Below are positions 43,923 through 57,600 of a stretch of 64,000 bases of DNA, in pieces; the first letter of the stretch is position 1; the number at the start of each line of letters is the position of its first letter. Position numbers and translations under genes: made by a program. The DNA comes from Cellvibrionaceae bacterium. GTDB taxonomy: Bacteria > Pseudomonadota > Gammaproteobacteria > Pseudomonadales > Cellvibrionaceae. The stretch spans positions 558,001-622,000 of the forward strand of contig JANPZW010000008.1 in NCBI GenBank assembly GCA_024707385.1, in the 5' to 3' direction. The notes below the pieces were generated by a model. It had not been told where the DNA came from and searched no databases. It was given only the letters and a program-made list of their open reading frames with translations.

Positions 43923-45607
43923 CTAAAACACCTTTCCAATTTGTGCGAGAAAATGGTTTCGGTCCGTCGGTTCTGAGCGCGCTTCGTCATCGTCCAGCCG
44001 GCGCGCCAGATGTGCTTTCGCGAACCAGCCATCATATTGCGCCGACCAGCCGAGCCTACGTCCGTCAAACGCCGATAGCGTTCCAATGTTGACGGTTGCG
44101 CTCTGCTCCAGTTGGCGAAAACGGATACTTGTTGTTTCATCGATTCAAACGGTAACCGTTTTGCTGCTTCCAGGCGCACGAGCACGGCATTACGGCCGAG
44201 CAATTCGCCAGAGGGATAGGCCATAACACCTCCCGGTCCACTCACTGCCATACGCTCGCTACCATCAAGGTTTTTATCGCCAAGCGCTGCTTGACCGCGA
44301 ACCAGCGCCAGGAGTGAAAAATCTCGGGGCAGCAGTGTCAGGCGGCTCATGTCCAGATTGATTTTTTCGAAGCTGCCATGGGTGCGCGGACCGGCCTCGT
44401 CCTGGTCGAGCGCGCGCGCTTCTTCTGTTTCTATATCCAGCTTGCCGACTGTTGCGGTGACGCTTATTTGTGTCAGTCCGTGATAACCCAAAAATTTGCG
44501 CTCATCGCGCCAGCGCAAGTAGGGCGCCAGGCTGAGCAGGCTTTTGTCGGTTTCGGAATCCACCGAACGAATTTCATCGGTGAGATCGCGCAGGGCCAGG
44601 TTAGTACCGAATTCCAGTGTGCTGGCTCGGGTACGGTGAATCGGGTAAGTCAAGCCGAGGTCCAGGCTTTGAGCGGTGCCTCTGGCGTCCAGCGCTTCGT
44701 AAAAATCCCCCAACTCGTAGTTGGTCTGCGACAAAGCGATACTGCCGCGCCAGCCGTTAGGACGCAGCAGCATGGAGTAGCTGAGCTGCCCACTCAGCAG
44801 ATCACCCTTATCGGACGCGAGGCCGAACAGCGAAAGCCGGTCCCCCTGGCCTGTGGGTGAATTCCAGTCGAAGGCACCGCTGAGGCGATATTCGCCGGTG
44901 TAGATGGAGCCGTAGTTGTCCAGAGCGACAAAGCCTTCATATTTCGACGTGGCGACAGCGTCTATGGCGAAGTCGGAGGTGCCGACTCTCTGGCCGGGCA
45001 TTACGTCAGCCCTTACCACTGCCGCGCCAGGGGTGTCGTTGATGATCAGCATGGCCCGTTCAAGGGTTTTCAGGGACACGATGTCGTAAGGCTTTATATG
45101 GTCGAGGATTCCCTGCAGGGTGCTGTCGCGCACCAGGGACGAATTTTTCAGATGGAATTCGCCGTAGTTGCCCTCGACAACACGAATGGTCACCTGTCCG
45201 TCGACCACTTCCTGCTGAGGTATGTACGCGCGCGCCACAAAGTAGCCCTGTTCGCGATAGAAACGGGTAATTTGAAATGCGACTGCCTCCAGCTCCGGCA
45301 GGGTCAGGGTTTTATTGACGTCCTCCCTGATGAGCTGGCGCAGGGTGGTCTGGTCGATAACCCGGTTGCCGACAATGCTGTAGTCCCTGACCGCGACGGT
45401 CGGACCACCCGGCAAAGCCTGCATAGGAGGTTCCAGTTCACCCGCCGGCAGGGTGGGAATCGGGCGCGGCGCCCGGCTGGGCGGATCAGGCACTTCCTTG
45501 AGAATTGATCCTGCGTCCGGTGGTGTCTGGGCAACCACGGGGAGCGTAGCCGCGGTCATAAGGGTTATCGCGGCCTGGGCTGCGACCTTGCCAATCAATT
45601 GTTTCAT
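43923..45607 (-). pseudogene. TpsB-type outer-membrane transporter (ShlB/FhaC/HecB), apparent frameshift near 3' end
   Basis: Signal peptide (cleavage near VVA, about 26), Pro-rich linker, two POTRA domains (YSIVGNRVIDQTTLRQLI at about 76-93, and the region around 150-210), then a beta-barrel. It should export the giant TpsA encoded just upstream. The frame is lost near 44108: restoring one G (NWEQSATVNIGTLSAFDG) allows reading to the stop at 43923 with a barrel C-terminus ending QIGKVF, a proper terminal aromatic. In the predicted L6 loop the usual VRAY/VRGY motif reads VMAY (near 44215-44226), with Met replacing the conserved Arg. Genes are 14 bp apart and form an operon. Confidence 0.8.
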
Positions 45608-45621
45608 TCCTGGGCTCTCGC

Positions 45622-48600
45622 TTATTTTTCTATGACAAACAGTTGTTGTTCGACTCCGGCCGGCAAACGCACACCGCCATTCACTATGTCCGCAAGTGAG
45701 TTGCGGCTCACCGGCACACGGACTTCGCGCTCATCATCCTGCTCTTCATCACCGTCGGCTGGTGCCAGCATGCGGCGCGCTTCTGTAAGCGTGACGGCGC
45801 CCCCGAGTGGCTCGCCGGTGGCGGCGGAAACCAGCAGCAGGTCCTGAGCGGCCGCTGGCAACCCGAGCCCGGGGGGTGCATTCACCACATTGCCCAGTGT
45901 TTGCGCGGGGATAAAGGTGTCCGCCGTGGTTGGATTGGGCATGGTGGCGCGGGCGATGTGAATCTGCGCCTGGCCGAGGTTTGCCACCAGTGCTTCCAGC
46001 TCAGGCAACGACAGAATCTGCGCCGAGTGAGTGGTATCGCCCAGTACGTAATTCGAGGCTAGGCCCGTGCCGTTTCTCAGGGTGTATTCGACCGTTGCCA
46101 AGCGCTGGCCTATGGCGGCGGAATCGAATTCGCCCGCACCGGTCACCGACAGATTTTCACCCGCTACCAGCCCCTGCAATTGGCCGAGATTGACGCGCGC
46201 GCTGCGGTTGCCGTCAAACAGCTTGTTGTTCACAGACGTGCCGTCGATCGTCAGTTCCCGCGGTGTGATCACTCCAGAATGGGTGGTATCCGCGAGGATA
46301 TAGTTGCCAGCCAGACCGCCGTTGGCGCCGTCACCCAGAACGTAGGTGGCGGTTGCGGTGCGGGTGCCGGCACTGGCGTTATCGAACTGGCCAGTAGCCG
46401 ACACGTCCAGCCGTTCCTCGCCGACGAAACCGCTGAGCGTGCCGGTATTAACCACTGCATTGCGGGTGCCGTCATAAGCTCGTGTGGCGATGGATGTGCC
46501 TGTGATGGTCAGCGTGCGGGGCGTAATCAGCACCGAGCCGGTCGCGCTGCCCCCGGTAACGGTGTAGTTGGCGTTATCCAGGGTGATTCCCGCCAGGTTC
46601 AGTCCCTGTTGCCCGGCGTTGGCGCCGGCAAGGGCGTTGCCGCCCAGATTCAAACTGTCTCCCTGTACCAGGTTGCTCACCGTGAGCAGGTCTGCCGGCA
46701 AGGTTCGTGTGCCGTCGTAAACGCGCGTGGCACCCGTGACTGCGCTTACCTGAACCGCGCGGCGACTCACGTTGGCAAAAGCGCCGACTGCATCATTGCT
46801 CACATAGTTGCCCGCGTCGGCGCCGCTGAGCTGGATGCCTGCCACATTGATGTACTTATTGAGGCCTGCGTTGGCGTCGAGGAAATTGGCTTGGTAGTTG
46901 ATGTTGAGCTGATCACCGTTGACCCGGTTGTCAGTCACAGCGACAGTGGCGGCGGTGTTGCCGTCGTATACCTTGTCGCTGCCGACAGCGTTAACGATCA
47001 GGGTGCGCGGCGTGATGGAAGCGGTGAGGTCGTCCGGCAGCTCCAGTTGGTAATTACCGGCGTCCGCCCCGTTGAGGGTGAGAGCGTCACCCAGCACGGC
47101 CTTGTTCGCACCAACATTTTTGTCCGCGAAACGGGCCGTCAAAGCATCGATTCCCACCTCGTCGCCGGTTACACCACCGATCAGCTGGGCGTTTTCAGCA
47201 TTGATACGGACTGCGGTGGTGCCGTCGTAAACTTTGTCGAAAGCCACCAGTCCGACCACGGATATGTCTTTCCTGGTGATGTCTGCGGTAGTTGCCAGCG
47301 TCGTTACATCAAACACGTAATTGCCGACCAGTCCGCTGCCGTCGCTCAGAGTAATACCGGTGACCGTGACAGCCTTGTCCGCGCCGGCATTCTTGTCACT
47401 GAACAAGGTGCTGCCCCCGAGAGACTGGGACACGGTCAGGGTTTCATCCCCCATCAATCCTTCCAGGTTATAGCTCGCAATGGTGCCGGTACGGGTGCCG
47501 TCGTAGACCTTGTCGTCAACGGTAACCTGCACGGTCAGTGAAGCCGGTGTAATAGCCACCCGATGAGTGCCGCCAGTGAGCGTGTAATTGGAGGCCAGTC
47601 CGCCGTTTTCACCGTTCGCCAGGGCAAGTCCGCTGCTGTCCAGGGCTTGGTTGGAGGACACATTGCGGTTGGCCACTTCGCCGGTTCCGCTCAGCAGCAG
47701 GGTTTCATCACCGATCAGATCACCGAGGGTCAAAGCATCCGCATCGAAACTCCAGGTGCCGTCGTAGACGCGGGTTCCGGTGAGATCCACTACATAGCGG
47801 TTGATGGTGCTGGTGGTGTTGCTGGCGTAGGTGATTTGGTAGTTACCGCCGCTGTTGCCGTCATTCAGGGTCACGCCGGACACCGTCACGGTTTTGTTAC
47901 TGCCCGCATTCACGTCGGCGAAGGTGAAGGTGCCGCCAGTGAGGCTGTCCTGCACATTGCCGTTGCTGGCATTGGTGTACAAAGTGCCCTGCGTGACCAC
48001 AGCGGAGCCTTGCGCGGCTGCCGTGCCGTCGTAGGTTTTCACCACATTGCTAGTGCTGACGGTGAGTGCTGCCGGGGTAATCACGCTGTTGGTGTTGGCG
48101 GTGTAACTCACCTGATAGTTGGCTCCACCGTTGCCATCGTTCACGGTCACACCGGAGACATTGACCGTTTTGCCGGTACCGGCATTGGCATTGGTGAAGG
48201 CAAAAGTGCCACCACTGAGGCTGTCACCCGTGAAGACCTGAGTACCGCCCGTTGCTGCCGCCGTTCCGGCAGCGGCGAGGGTGCCGTTGTAGGTGCGGTT
48301 GACTGCGGTGGTGGTGAGTACCAGTGACGCGGGGGTAATGTCGACGCTGTGAGTGCCGCCAGTGAAGGTGTAGTTGCTGGCGAGACCTGTACCGTTCTGC
48401 AGCGTTAGGCCGCTGACATCGGTGAGCGTCTTGCCATCGCCCACATGTTTGTCCGCCAGCACACCGCTGCCGGTGAGGGTCAGTGTTTCCGTTCCGACCA
48501 GTGCGCCCAACTGCAGATCACCGCTCGCTACTTGACGGGTGCCGTTGTAGACGCGCGCACCAGTGAGATCGACAGCAAAGGGCGAGATGGTCGCGCTGGT

Positions 48601-51600
48601 AGTGGCCGTGGTATCGGCCAGCACGTAGTTGTTGGCATCGGTGCCGGTCAGAGTAACGCCGCTGATGGTCACTGTCTGTGGATTGGCGTTGGCGTTGACC
48701 GAAGCGAACTGACCGCCGGCGTTGGCGATGGCCAACTGGTCGCCGCTGAACATGCCCGTGAAGGCAGCCCCACCGGTTTGCAGAGTCGCGGTAGCCGTAC
48801 CGTCATAGACCTTATCCGCTGCAGTGATGCCGGTGACAGCACTGATGGTAGCGGGGGTGATAGCGCCTATGTTCGCACTGACTTCCCCATCGGTCAGGCT
48901 GACAGGATTCAGCTGATAGCCATAGACGCGGATCTCCCCGCCACCGTCCATCGCCGAGGCGGATTCAATGTCGAGGCCGATGGTGGTCACGAGTTTGGAA
49001 TCGCTGACGTTTTTGTCGTCGTACTGTGCCGCGGTGCTCAGCTCGACCTGATCACCGGCCAGCAGGCCGGTGATCACAAAATTATCCTGCGTGAGAGTGG
49101 CCGCGGCGCTGGCGTCATAGACCTTTTCCACACTGCCCGTCAACGTCACGTCGAGCAGCGGCGCATAACGATAGAGAAGACCATTGCCGCTGATGTTGCT
49201 GATGTCCGTGCTGGTGACGTCAGCGTTGTAGTGCTTGAAGTCGGGGCGCAGGCCATCAAGCACATCCGACGCCGGTGTGGACGACCACACCCGCCAAACA
49301 CCAGTGCTTTGGCCGCTGCCGATCTGCAGCGCATCCGCACCGGCCTGATTGATGAAATTGCCCGCACTTACCAGCGTGATATCGGCATCATCCGGGACGG
49401 CGATCTGCTCTGCCAGGACGATGTCGCCGGTGGTGGTCTGCAGAATCACGTCGCTGTTGGTGGTGGTAATGCCCGCCACGCCCGCGACTTCTCCCACCGT
49501 CAGAGACCGGTTGTTGGTGAGCAGCAGATCGCCATTCAGACTCGCCGCCAAAGTGGCGATCTGGTTATCGGAATTAAGCGTCGTATCGCCCGCATTGCGC
49601 AGCAGCAGGCTGTCCGTCACGATCCGTGTGCCGGCTTGTTGTGTGATGGTGTGCTGGCTGGTGGCGCCATCCAGTTCAATCACCGTTTGCGCGGCGCGCA
49701 CCGGCCCGAGTACCAGGTCGCTGGCGGAGCGCAGGTGTGCCTCCATGCCAACGGCTGACAGAGCCACTATGCCGCTGAACAGATTACCGGGGTCGCTCAG
49801 GTCCAGGCGACCGGCACCGCTGATCGTGGAATTGGCGTTGGAGGCACTTGGACGCACCACGAAGGAGGCCGAGGCCAGATCCAGAGCGCCATCTTGCAGA
49901 ATGCCGGTGGCGACCGCCGCCGAGACGCTATAGGTGCCGCGCGTGGTGATCTGCACCGATCCACCTATGTTGTTCATACCGCCGAGATCGATTGCTTGAG
50001 CATCGGTCACCGGACTGATGTTCTGTCCACCATCACTGCTGATGACGGTGATGCCCGCGGCAAGATCGTTGGCGGAAATGGTGGCGCTGGAGGTATTGGT
50101 GCCGTCAGTGGCGGTGGCGACCAGATCGCCGTTGTCCATGCTCAGCGTCACTACGCCGAACAGTTGCACCGTGTTGCCACTGGCAAATGCGGAGCCGCCG
50201 CCGACGAAGTTGTCCACAGAGTTGCCGGCGTCGAATTCTCCCTGTCCTGTCAGATTGAAGTCACCACCCACTTGGAGGAATGCGTCAGCGTTGGGACCGT
50301 TGGCATCGACCGTCTGAGTGACATCGCCGCTGCTGTCGAGGTTGAAATCCCCCGCGATCAGGCTGTTGTTCAACTCGGTGCCGTTGGTGGCGGTGTTGCG
50401 CAGATTGACGTGTCCGGCATCGAATGCCGTGCTGTCGAGCGTCAGGTTGCCGCCGATGGTGATGGGCGAATTCACCGCTTGCGTGAGCAGCCCGCCGACG
50501 ACCAGACGCACATTGGAGCTGCCATTGTCATCGCTGATACCGATGATCTGCAGGCTGCCGGTGGCGACAGTGCCGATTTCCACACCGTCCGCATCCACAA
50601 AACTCAGTGCCGCATTACCTTCGAGCAGGGCGGCCAGCACATCCACATCATTGCCCGCATTTTCCAGCGTGGCGTTGCCGGCGGATTTAATGGCCAGGCG
50701 CGCAACCGTGATGGGTGCGCTGCCTCCTTGGGTGACTACTCCGGCGGATTCGATGCGCAGGGCACCGAGGCGATGAGTGCCGCCAATTGCATGGGCAATG
50801 TTGATACCGGCGGTGCTGGTGCTGCGAATGCGCAGGTCGTGCTGATCCGACGCGCCGGCGGTGTCGCTGCTGTCGATAGTACCGTCCAAGGTCAGATCGC
50901 CGCCCACCATATCGGTGTCCGCACCCACCGTAATAGCACCGGTGTAGGTTTGCTCACCGCTGGTGGCGATGCCACCCCCATTGAGGCGGATTTCAGCGGC
51001 GCTCAGGTCGATTTCAGCCAGTGCCGTTGTGCCACCCACCGCTTGCCCGAGGGTGATCGCGCCGGTACCCGCTGCGGCGGTCAGTTGAAAGGCGCCGTCC
51101 ACGGTACCGTCGAGTTCGATGTCTGTATTCAGCGCGGTCAAGGATGTGTCGGCTGCCAGCGTCATGGCACCGCTGTAGGTTTGTGAGCCCGCCACCACAT
51201 TACCGCCAGCAAAGCGAATTGCAGGAGCAGTTGCTACCAGACTGCCTGCGGCGCCCGCAGCGCCAGCGCCATCTCCCGCGCCGCCTTGCGCCAGCAGGTC
51301 ATCCGTAATACTCAGGGAGTCACCCGCCGTCAGGGTAATGTCACCGGCGGCACCACCGCCTAATCCCGAAGAAGCCGCCGCGTCGCCGCCGGAGGTATCG
51401 ATGCCAGCGACGCTCAGATCGCCAGTCGTGGTGATGGACACATTGCCGCCCGCACCACCTGCGGTGGAGGAGCGCGTATCTATGGTGTTGCCGTCCGCGT
51501 CAAAGCTCAGGGCAATCAGGGTCAGATCCGCGCCGCCAGTGGTGACACCGGTGGGGTTGACGGTGCCCAGTTGCAGGTCGGTCGCCACTGTAAGGTCCAC

Positions 51601-54600
51601 GTCGCCAGTGGCGTCGGAGGCAAAACGCTGGATTTCATTGGCGGCATGGGTCAGGTCAAACGTGCCGGCGCCGGTCAGGCCAAGGCCAGCGCTGACGATT
51701 GCTCCCGTCTGACCGACGGTGGAATCAGCGTCGAGCACCAGATCGCCCTGTGTCTCCACACCGGCAACGCTGAAGCTGGTGGCGCTGGCAAAACGGATAT
51801 CCCCGGACGCCGGCGCTGAACTGTCACTGGAGAGGCTGCGTAGGGAAACGGAATCAACCGTGTTGGTGGTGCTGCCGAGATCAATAGCCGCGCCTGCATC
51901 CGCCAGTGTCGTCACAGCCAAAGCGCTGGCGGTCACTTGTACCGAGGCGTTGTTGGCGCGTGACACGGCACCTGCGGCTTGCAAATCGATATTGCCGTCG
52001 GCAGTGGTCAGGTTATTGGCTAGGCTTATGGCACCTCCGGCATGCAGAACTATGTCGCCCGCGCCGGTTGTGGTGATACTGCCACCGCTGTCGCCCAGCT
52101 GCAGACTGCCTTCATTATTGGCATAGATGCCGCCGGTGTTACCTGTGGCACGCAGAACGGCAACGTCGAGATCCAGCGCGTCATTGACCAGACCTATGCC
52201 GGTGTCACCCGCCAGGGTCAGTTGGTTCGCGCTGATGTTGGCCGTTTCCGCAATCAGGACATCCAGAACGCGGCCGCCAGAGGAGGAGATGTAGACATCG
52301 CCGGTGGTGGCAATGCGGGAAACGCGTGCGTCGGCGGCAGCGTCCAGGGCTATAGCGCCGGAGCCGCTGGTGTACTGGGTGCCGTCCACCATGTTGATGC
52401 GACCGGTGTTGGCGCTCTGACCTCCGCCAGTGGCCATGGCGGAAATCGTACCGGCGCCGGTGGTAGTGACATCCTGATCGTTGTGTTCGATGTTGCCCCC
52501 GGTCAGCACAACGTCGCCGCCGTCGGCGGTGATGGCGTGGTTGACGGTGAGGGTTTCGGCCGCATGCAGGCCTATGGCGCCCGTGGATGTGGTCAGGGTG
52601 CCGGTGGTGGTGAGATTGCCACCTTCAGATTGCATGTAAATGTCGCCGGTACCGGTATTCAGATCTTCATTGGCCAGCACAAGCGTATTGCCGGCAATGG
52701 CTGAGACGCCGGTGTTGCTGCCGATCTGCCCGGTCAGCGCGGTGAGCGTCAGGTTGTTGGTATCGCGCACCTGCACATGAGCACCGGTGCCGCGCAAAGT
52801 GACAACGCCGGTAAAGTCATTGGTGGCACTGTTGAGTTCAACCACGCCGGTGCCGCCCTGCAGCAGGGTGGTCCCCGCCTGCACAGCGCTGGTTCCGCCC
52901 GTCGCGTTCTGGACGATGCCATTTGCCGTAAGAGTCAGCGGCGATCCCACCGCCAGCAGATCGAACAGACCGAGGGACAGCAAGCCCGGCGTGGTGATGA
53001 TGGTGGTGCCACCGGTCTGCACATCGCCGCTGAGGCTTAAACCTCCCTGACTGTCCACCAACTCAAAGGCGCCACTGGCGGTATAGGGGCCGAGATTGGT
53101 GATCGTGTTATCGGCGTGGGCCAGGGTGGTTTGCGCGCTGTTGCCGGTCAGCGTACCTGTGACCAGAGCGCCGGTCTGCGTGACGGTTCCGCTCAGCGCA
53201 TCGGCGCCCACTGCGCCGAACGTGGTGGTGCCGGTGGCGCCGGTGGTGATGCTGGCGAAACTGAGGCTGGTGCCGCGGGTGATGCGCACCGCGTCCGCCG
53301 TGTTGTTGGTGGTCGTGACGGTGCCCTGAAGGGCAATGGCGCCGTTGGCGGAATCCACACCGTCATTGCCGATCAATGAGATAGCTCCGCTATTGGCATT
53401 GATGGTGGAGGCAGCTGAAGAACTGATGCCCTGTCCCTGCAGAGTCACATCACCGAAAGCCGTGATGTTGAAGTCCGCTAGCGTCAGGTTGCCACCGGCC
53501 TGATTGCCCTTGGCCGTGCGGATCGTGACTCCTCCCGGAGTCGAGCCGCTGCCAGCCTGGACATGATCCTCAAGTACTAGTCCACCGGCGGAATCGCTGA
53601 GGGCGAAGTCGCCCAGGGTAACGATGCTGTTGAGTGAATTCAGCCTGTTGGTGGCATTGGAAAGATCGACGGCCCCGGCGGTGTTGACCACCAGACCGTC
53701 GACATCCAGCGAGGTGCCGGTGGTCTGAGTCACCGCGCCAGTCACATCACCGGCGACGCCGATGGTCAGGTTGCCGCTGAGTGCAGTGACGCTGCCAAGA
53801 GCGACGGTGTCCGCGTCCCGCACCACGACGGCATCGGCCGAGTTGTTATTGGTGGCGAGTCCGCCCGCCATGTCGACATCTTCACCCTGGGCATCCAGTA
53901 GCAGAGTGCCGGCAGTGGCGTTAACCAGTGAGTCCGCCGCCTGTGTGATACCGTCGCCGGTCAGCAACACGTTGCCGGATGTGGAGATGTCGAACTCATC
54001 CAGATCCAGCGCACCGCCAGCGGTGGTGATGGTCGTCAAACCGTTGTTGACGCTGATATTGCCGGCGAGCTGCAATCCGCCGGTGGCGTCGTTCACGGTG
54101 AAATCGCCGGAGCCGCTGACACTGAAGGGCCCCAGAGCGCCCAGTTCATTGTCGCGCGCCAGATTCACGCCGGTTACCGCGCTGCCGCTCAGAGCACCGC
54201 TGGTGCTGAGAATACCCGCCGTCTGATTGATTGAGGTGCCCTGGGCGACTAAAGCGATACCGCCCGCGTGCCCCTGCACGTTGCCGGTAAGAGCGATGGA
54301 CCCTATGCCGAAACCGTTGTTGGCGGTCAGACTGACCCCATCACCTTCCACGCTGCCGGTGAGGTTCATCTCGCCACCGAACGATGTTATGGCCACCGGG
54401 CGGGGAACATAGCTCTGGCCGGGATTGGTGTCGGGGGTGGTGGTGACGTTGCCGGCAATGATCAGGCCCGAGGTGGAATCCAGCAGATTGAAGGCCCCTC
54501 CCGCAGTGAAGTCCGCCAGAGTTCCTATGACATTGTTGCCGGTGAGAGTAACGGCGCCAGTGGTGTTGCCGCGCAGAGTAGTGGCGGTGATGGTATTGCC

Positions 54601-57600
54601 CTGGGTGATATCGCCGCGAATGCTGTCCGCCCCGGCACCGCCGAGCACCACTGTGCCGTCGGGAGCGTTGATCAGGCCCAGCACCACATCCTCACCGGCG
54701 TTGATAAGCTGCACTGCCGTTGCCGAATTATTGTTAGTGCCCATGGGCAGACCGGCGAGATCGATCTCGCCGCCGCCGGCATCGATCAGGATGGTGCCGT
54801 GGCCGCCGTGAATGGCGCCGCCGGCCGTGCTGCTAACGACCCCTTCACCGCGCAAACTGATGTTGCGGCCGACGATGGTACGGGCGTTCAGGTCGAGCGC
54901 TCCACCCGCGGTGGTGATGTTGACGGCGCCGTCGGCATTGCCGAACCAGCCGCCGATGTCACCCGTCAGTTGCAGCCCGCCGGAAATATCGTTCAGCGTA
55001 AACCCGCCGAAATTCACCACGCCGGACAGGGTGTCGATCTCGTTGTCGCCGTTTAAGTTGATGGCATCGCGACCGATTACTCGCAGATTTGACGTGGTAA
55101 TAGCGGTGCCTGTGGTCTGGGTGAGTACACCCAGATCGGCATTGTCATTACCGATCAATATACCGCCGGCAGCACCTGTGGTGATGTTGCCAATGGTGAC
55201 GGGGTAGGCGTAATGAACATGTACCGCTGTAGCGTTGTCGCTGGTGGTGATTAGAGAACCGGCGAGATTGATGGACCCGGCGGCACCATTAGGGGCGGCT
55301 GCCCAAACCACCATGGTGCTATCAGTGGCATCCACGGTTGAACCGGCTCCTTGGGCGATACCGGCGCCGCGCAGTTCAATGGGGCCTTGCGTCGCGGTGA
55401 CGTCGTTATCGCCCAGTGCCAGGGTGCCGTAACCGGAAAAGATGGTGATCTGGGTTGCCAGCAGATCCTCCAGCAACGTCAATCCGTCCACTTCGTCGCG
55501 CACACTCAGGCTACCGTCCAGAGTGATGGCGCCGAGATTGGCGATATTGTTGAAGGAAGAGTCCAGAGTGATCAGGTTGTCGGTGTTGGCGGCGAAGGTT
55601 TTGATGTTGAGACCGACATTATGTTGATAGACCTGCAGCACGGAGCCTGTAACGTCGGGTGCCCCACCTGGTGTGCCGATCTGCAGGGTTCCGTTGACCG
55701 CGCTGACGCCTCTGACGGTGATGTTGCTCGCATCGCGCAGCAGCACGGCCGGCCCGGCAACGCTGTTGAACGAATCCGCATTGCTGGTCACCAGGGTGCC
55801 GTCCAGCAGGATGGTGCTACCGCCACCGTCCACCAGAACAGTGCCCGAGCCGGCGTTGATGGTGCGGTCGACGCTATGGCTCACGCCGACGCCAGTCAGA
55901 CTGATCGCCCCATTGTTGGAGTTGAGATTGACGGAGATTCCTAATGAACCAGCAGTGGATTCTGCCGTGATGGGCGCGCCACCGACGTTGGTGCCGGCGG
56001 AGATAGCCGTGGCGATGGTGATATTGCCAGCAGTGCGAACGACGAACCCGCCGCTCTCGCTGTAGGTCTGGTTATCGCCACCACTAACCTGCTGAAAGCT
56101 CGCCGTGCCGGTACCTGTGTCGGTGTAGACCAGGCTTTGTGCGCTGACCGTGCCACGCAGCTCCAGATTTTTCAGAGTGCTCAGAGAAATGTTGCCCATT
56201 TGCGCTATGCCGTTGGCAAAGGACAGGTCGCCGCCTCCAGTGCCATTGACGGTGAGATTGTGCGTGCCGTTCTGACCGAGGACATTTGAGCTGAAACTGA
56301 TATTGCCGGTACCGCGGGTCAGCGTCAGATGGTCCTGTACGTTCACCTGACCAACAAAGCTGATGGCACCGTTATCGCCTTCGGTGTTGATGGTGACCGG
56401 ACTGTCACTGTCGCTGTAGCCGATGGTGGTGACACTGCTGGGATTGATGTTGGACGAGACTGATACACCTCGGTCGGCAGTGATGTCGCGGCGAATCGTG
56501 GTGTTCTTGCTCTGCACTGTGAAGGCGCCCAGCGCACTGGTGCCACCGAGAACCCCTTCGAAGAGCGCGTTGCCTTCCCCTGCGGTGACTGTCAGATCGC
56601 GCGGCGTGCCGTCGGAGTCGATAGTGCTGGCAAAGGTTATGGTGCCGGCAGTTGCGCCGGAGCTGACGGTGCGATTGTTGGTGATGACGGCGGCGCCTAT
56701 CACGTTGATATTGCCACCCAACCCGGTGGGGTTTCCGCCACCGCCGGCACCACCGGCGGAATTGATGTCACCATTGAGGGTAATGGTTTGGTCGTTATTG
56801 GACTGGATACGTACGTTGCCGGCGTTGCCGCCGTTGAACCCTATGCCGGACACCAACACGTTGCCACCGCCGCTGGTGTCGATCTCTCCCACGCTGATGG
56901 TGCCGCTGCCCCCGCTGGTCTGCAAAATAACGGAACCGCCACCGCCACCGACGGCACCACGTCCCTGACCGCCATTGGCGGAAATATCTCCGATCGAGAT
57001 AGAGCCGTTGGAAGTGGTGATGGTGACATTCCCCGCCGCCGCCCCCGAACCATCGATATTGTCCTGGCCCTCGGTGATGATGTCCGAGGCGGTGATATCG
57101 CCAGCCGCCGCGATGCGCACACCGCCGGATGTCACACCGGTGTCCTGCCGCGCCGAGGTAGAGATTTCGCCGAAACCCAAGGCACCCAGCCCCGTCAGGT
57201 TCACTGTTCCACCCAGTGACGTAATGTCAGTGAAGTTCACGCCGTCGGCGATGTTGCCCAGGGTGATAAAACCGCTGCCACCCGATGTGATGGTGGCGCT
57301 GTGTGCGGCAAAAGAAGTCGCGCCGGTGTTGCTGATATTGCCGTTTGAAGTGGCCGTGGTGCTGATGTCAACAAGCCCTCCCGCTACCACATCACCCAGC
57401 GCCAGATTGCGGTTGTTGGTCAGGGTGATGGCGTCGCCCGCAGACGCAGAGACGGTACCAGTGAATTCATTGGCTTGTGACGCGAGCGCGATGCTGCCGG
57501 ACGTGGCGTTCAGCGAGGTAGTACCAGCGATGCGCAGACGGCTGGTATTGCCGGTGCTGTTTTGGGTGATGCTGTCCGCTGCATTTAGCACCAAGTTGCC

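Noticed and set aside
46100..49150. Regularly spaced repeats considered as a CRISPR array.
   Set aside because: Units are about 230-290 bp, diverged and in frame within one protein; they encode YDG domains. No CRISPR array or cas gene was seen in the window.
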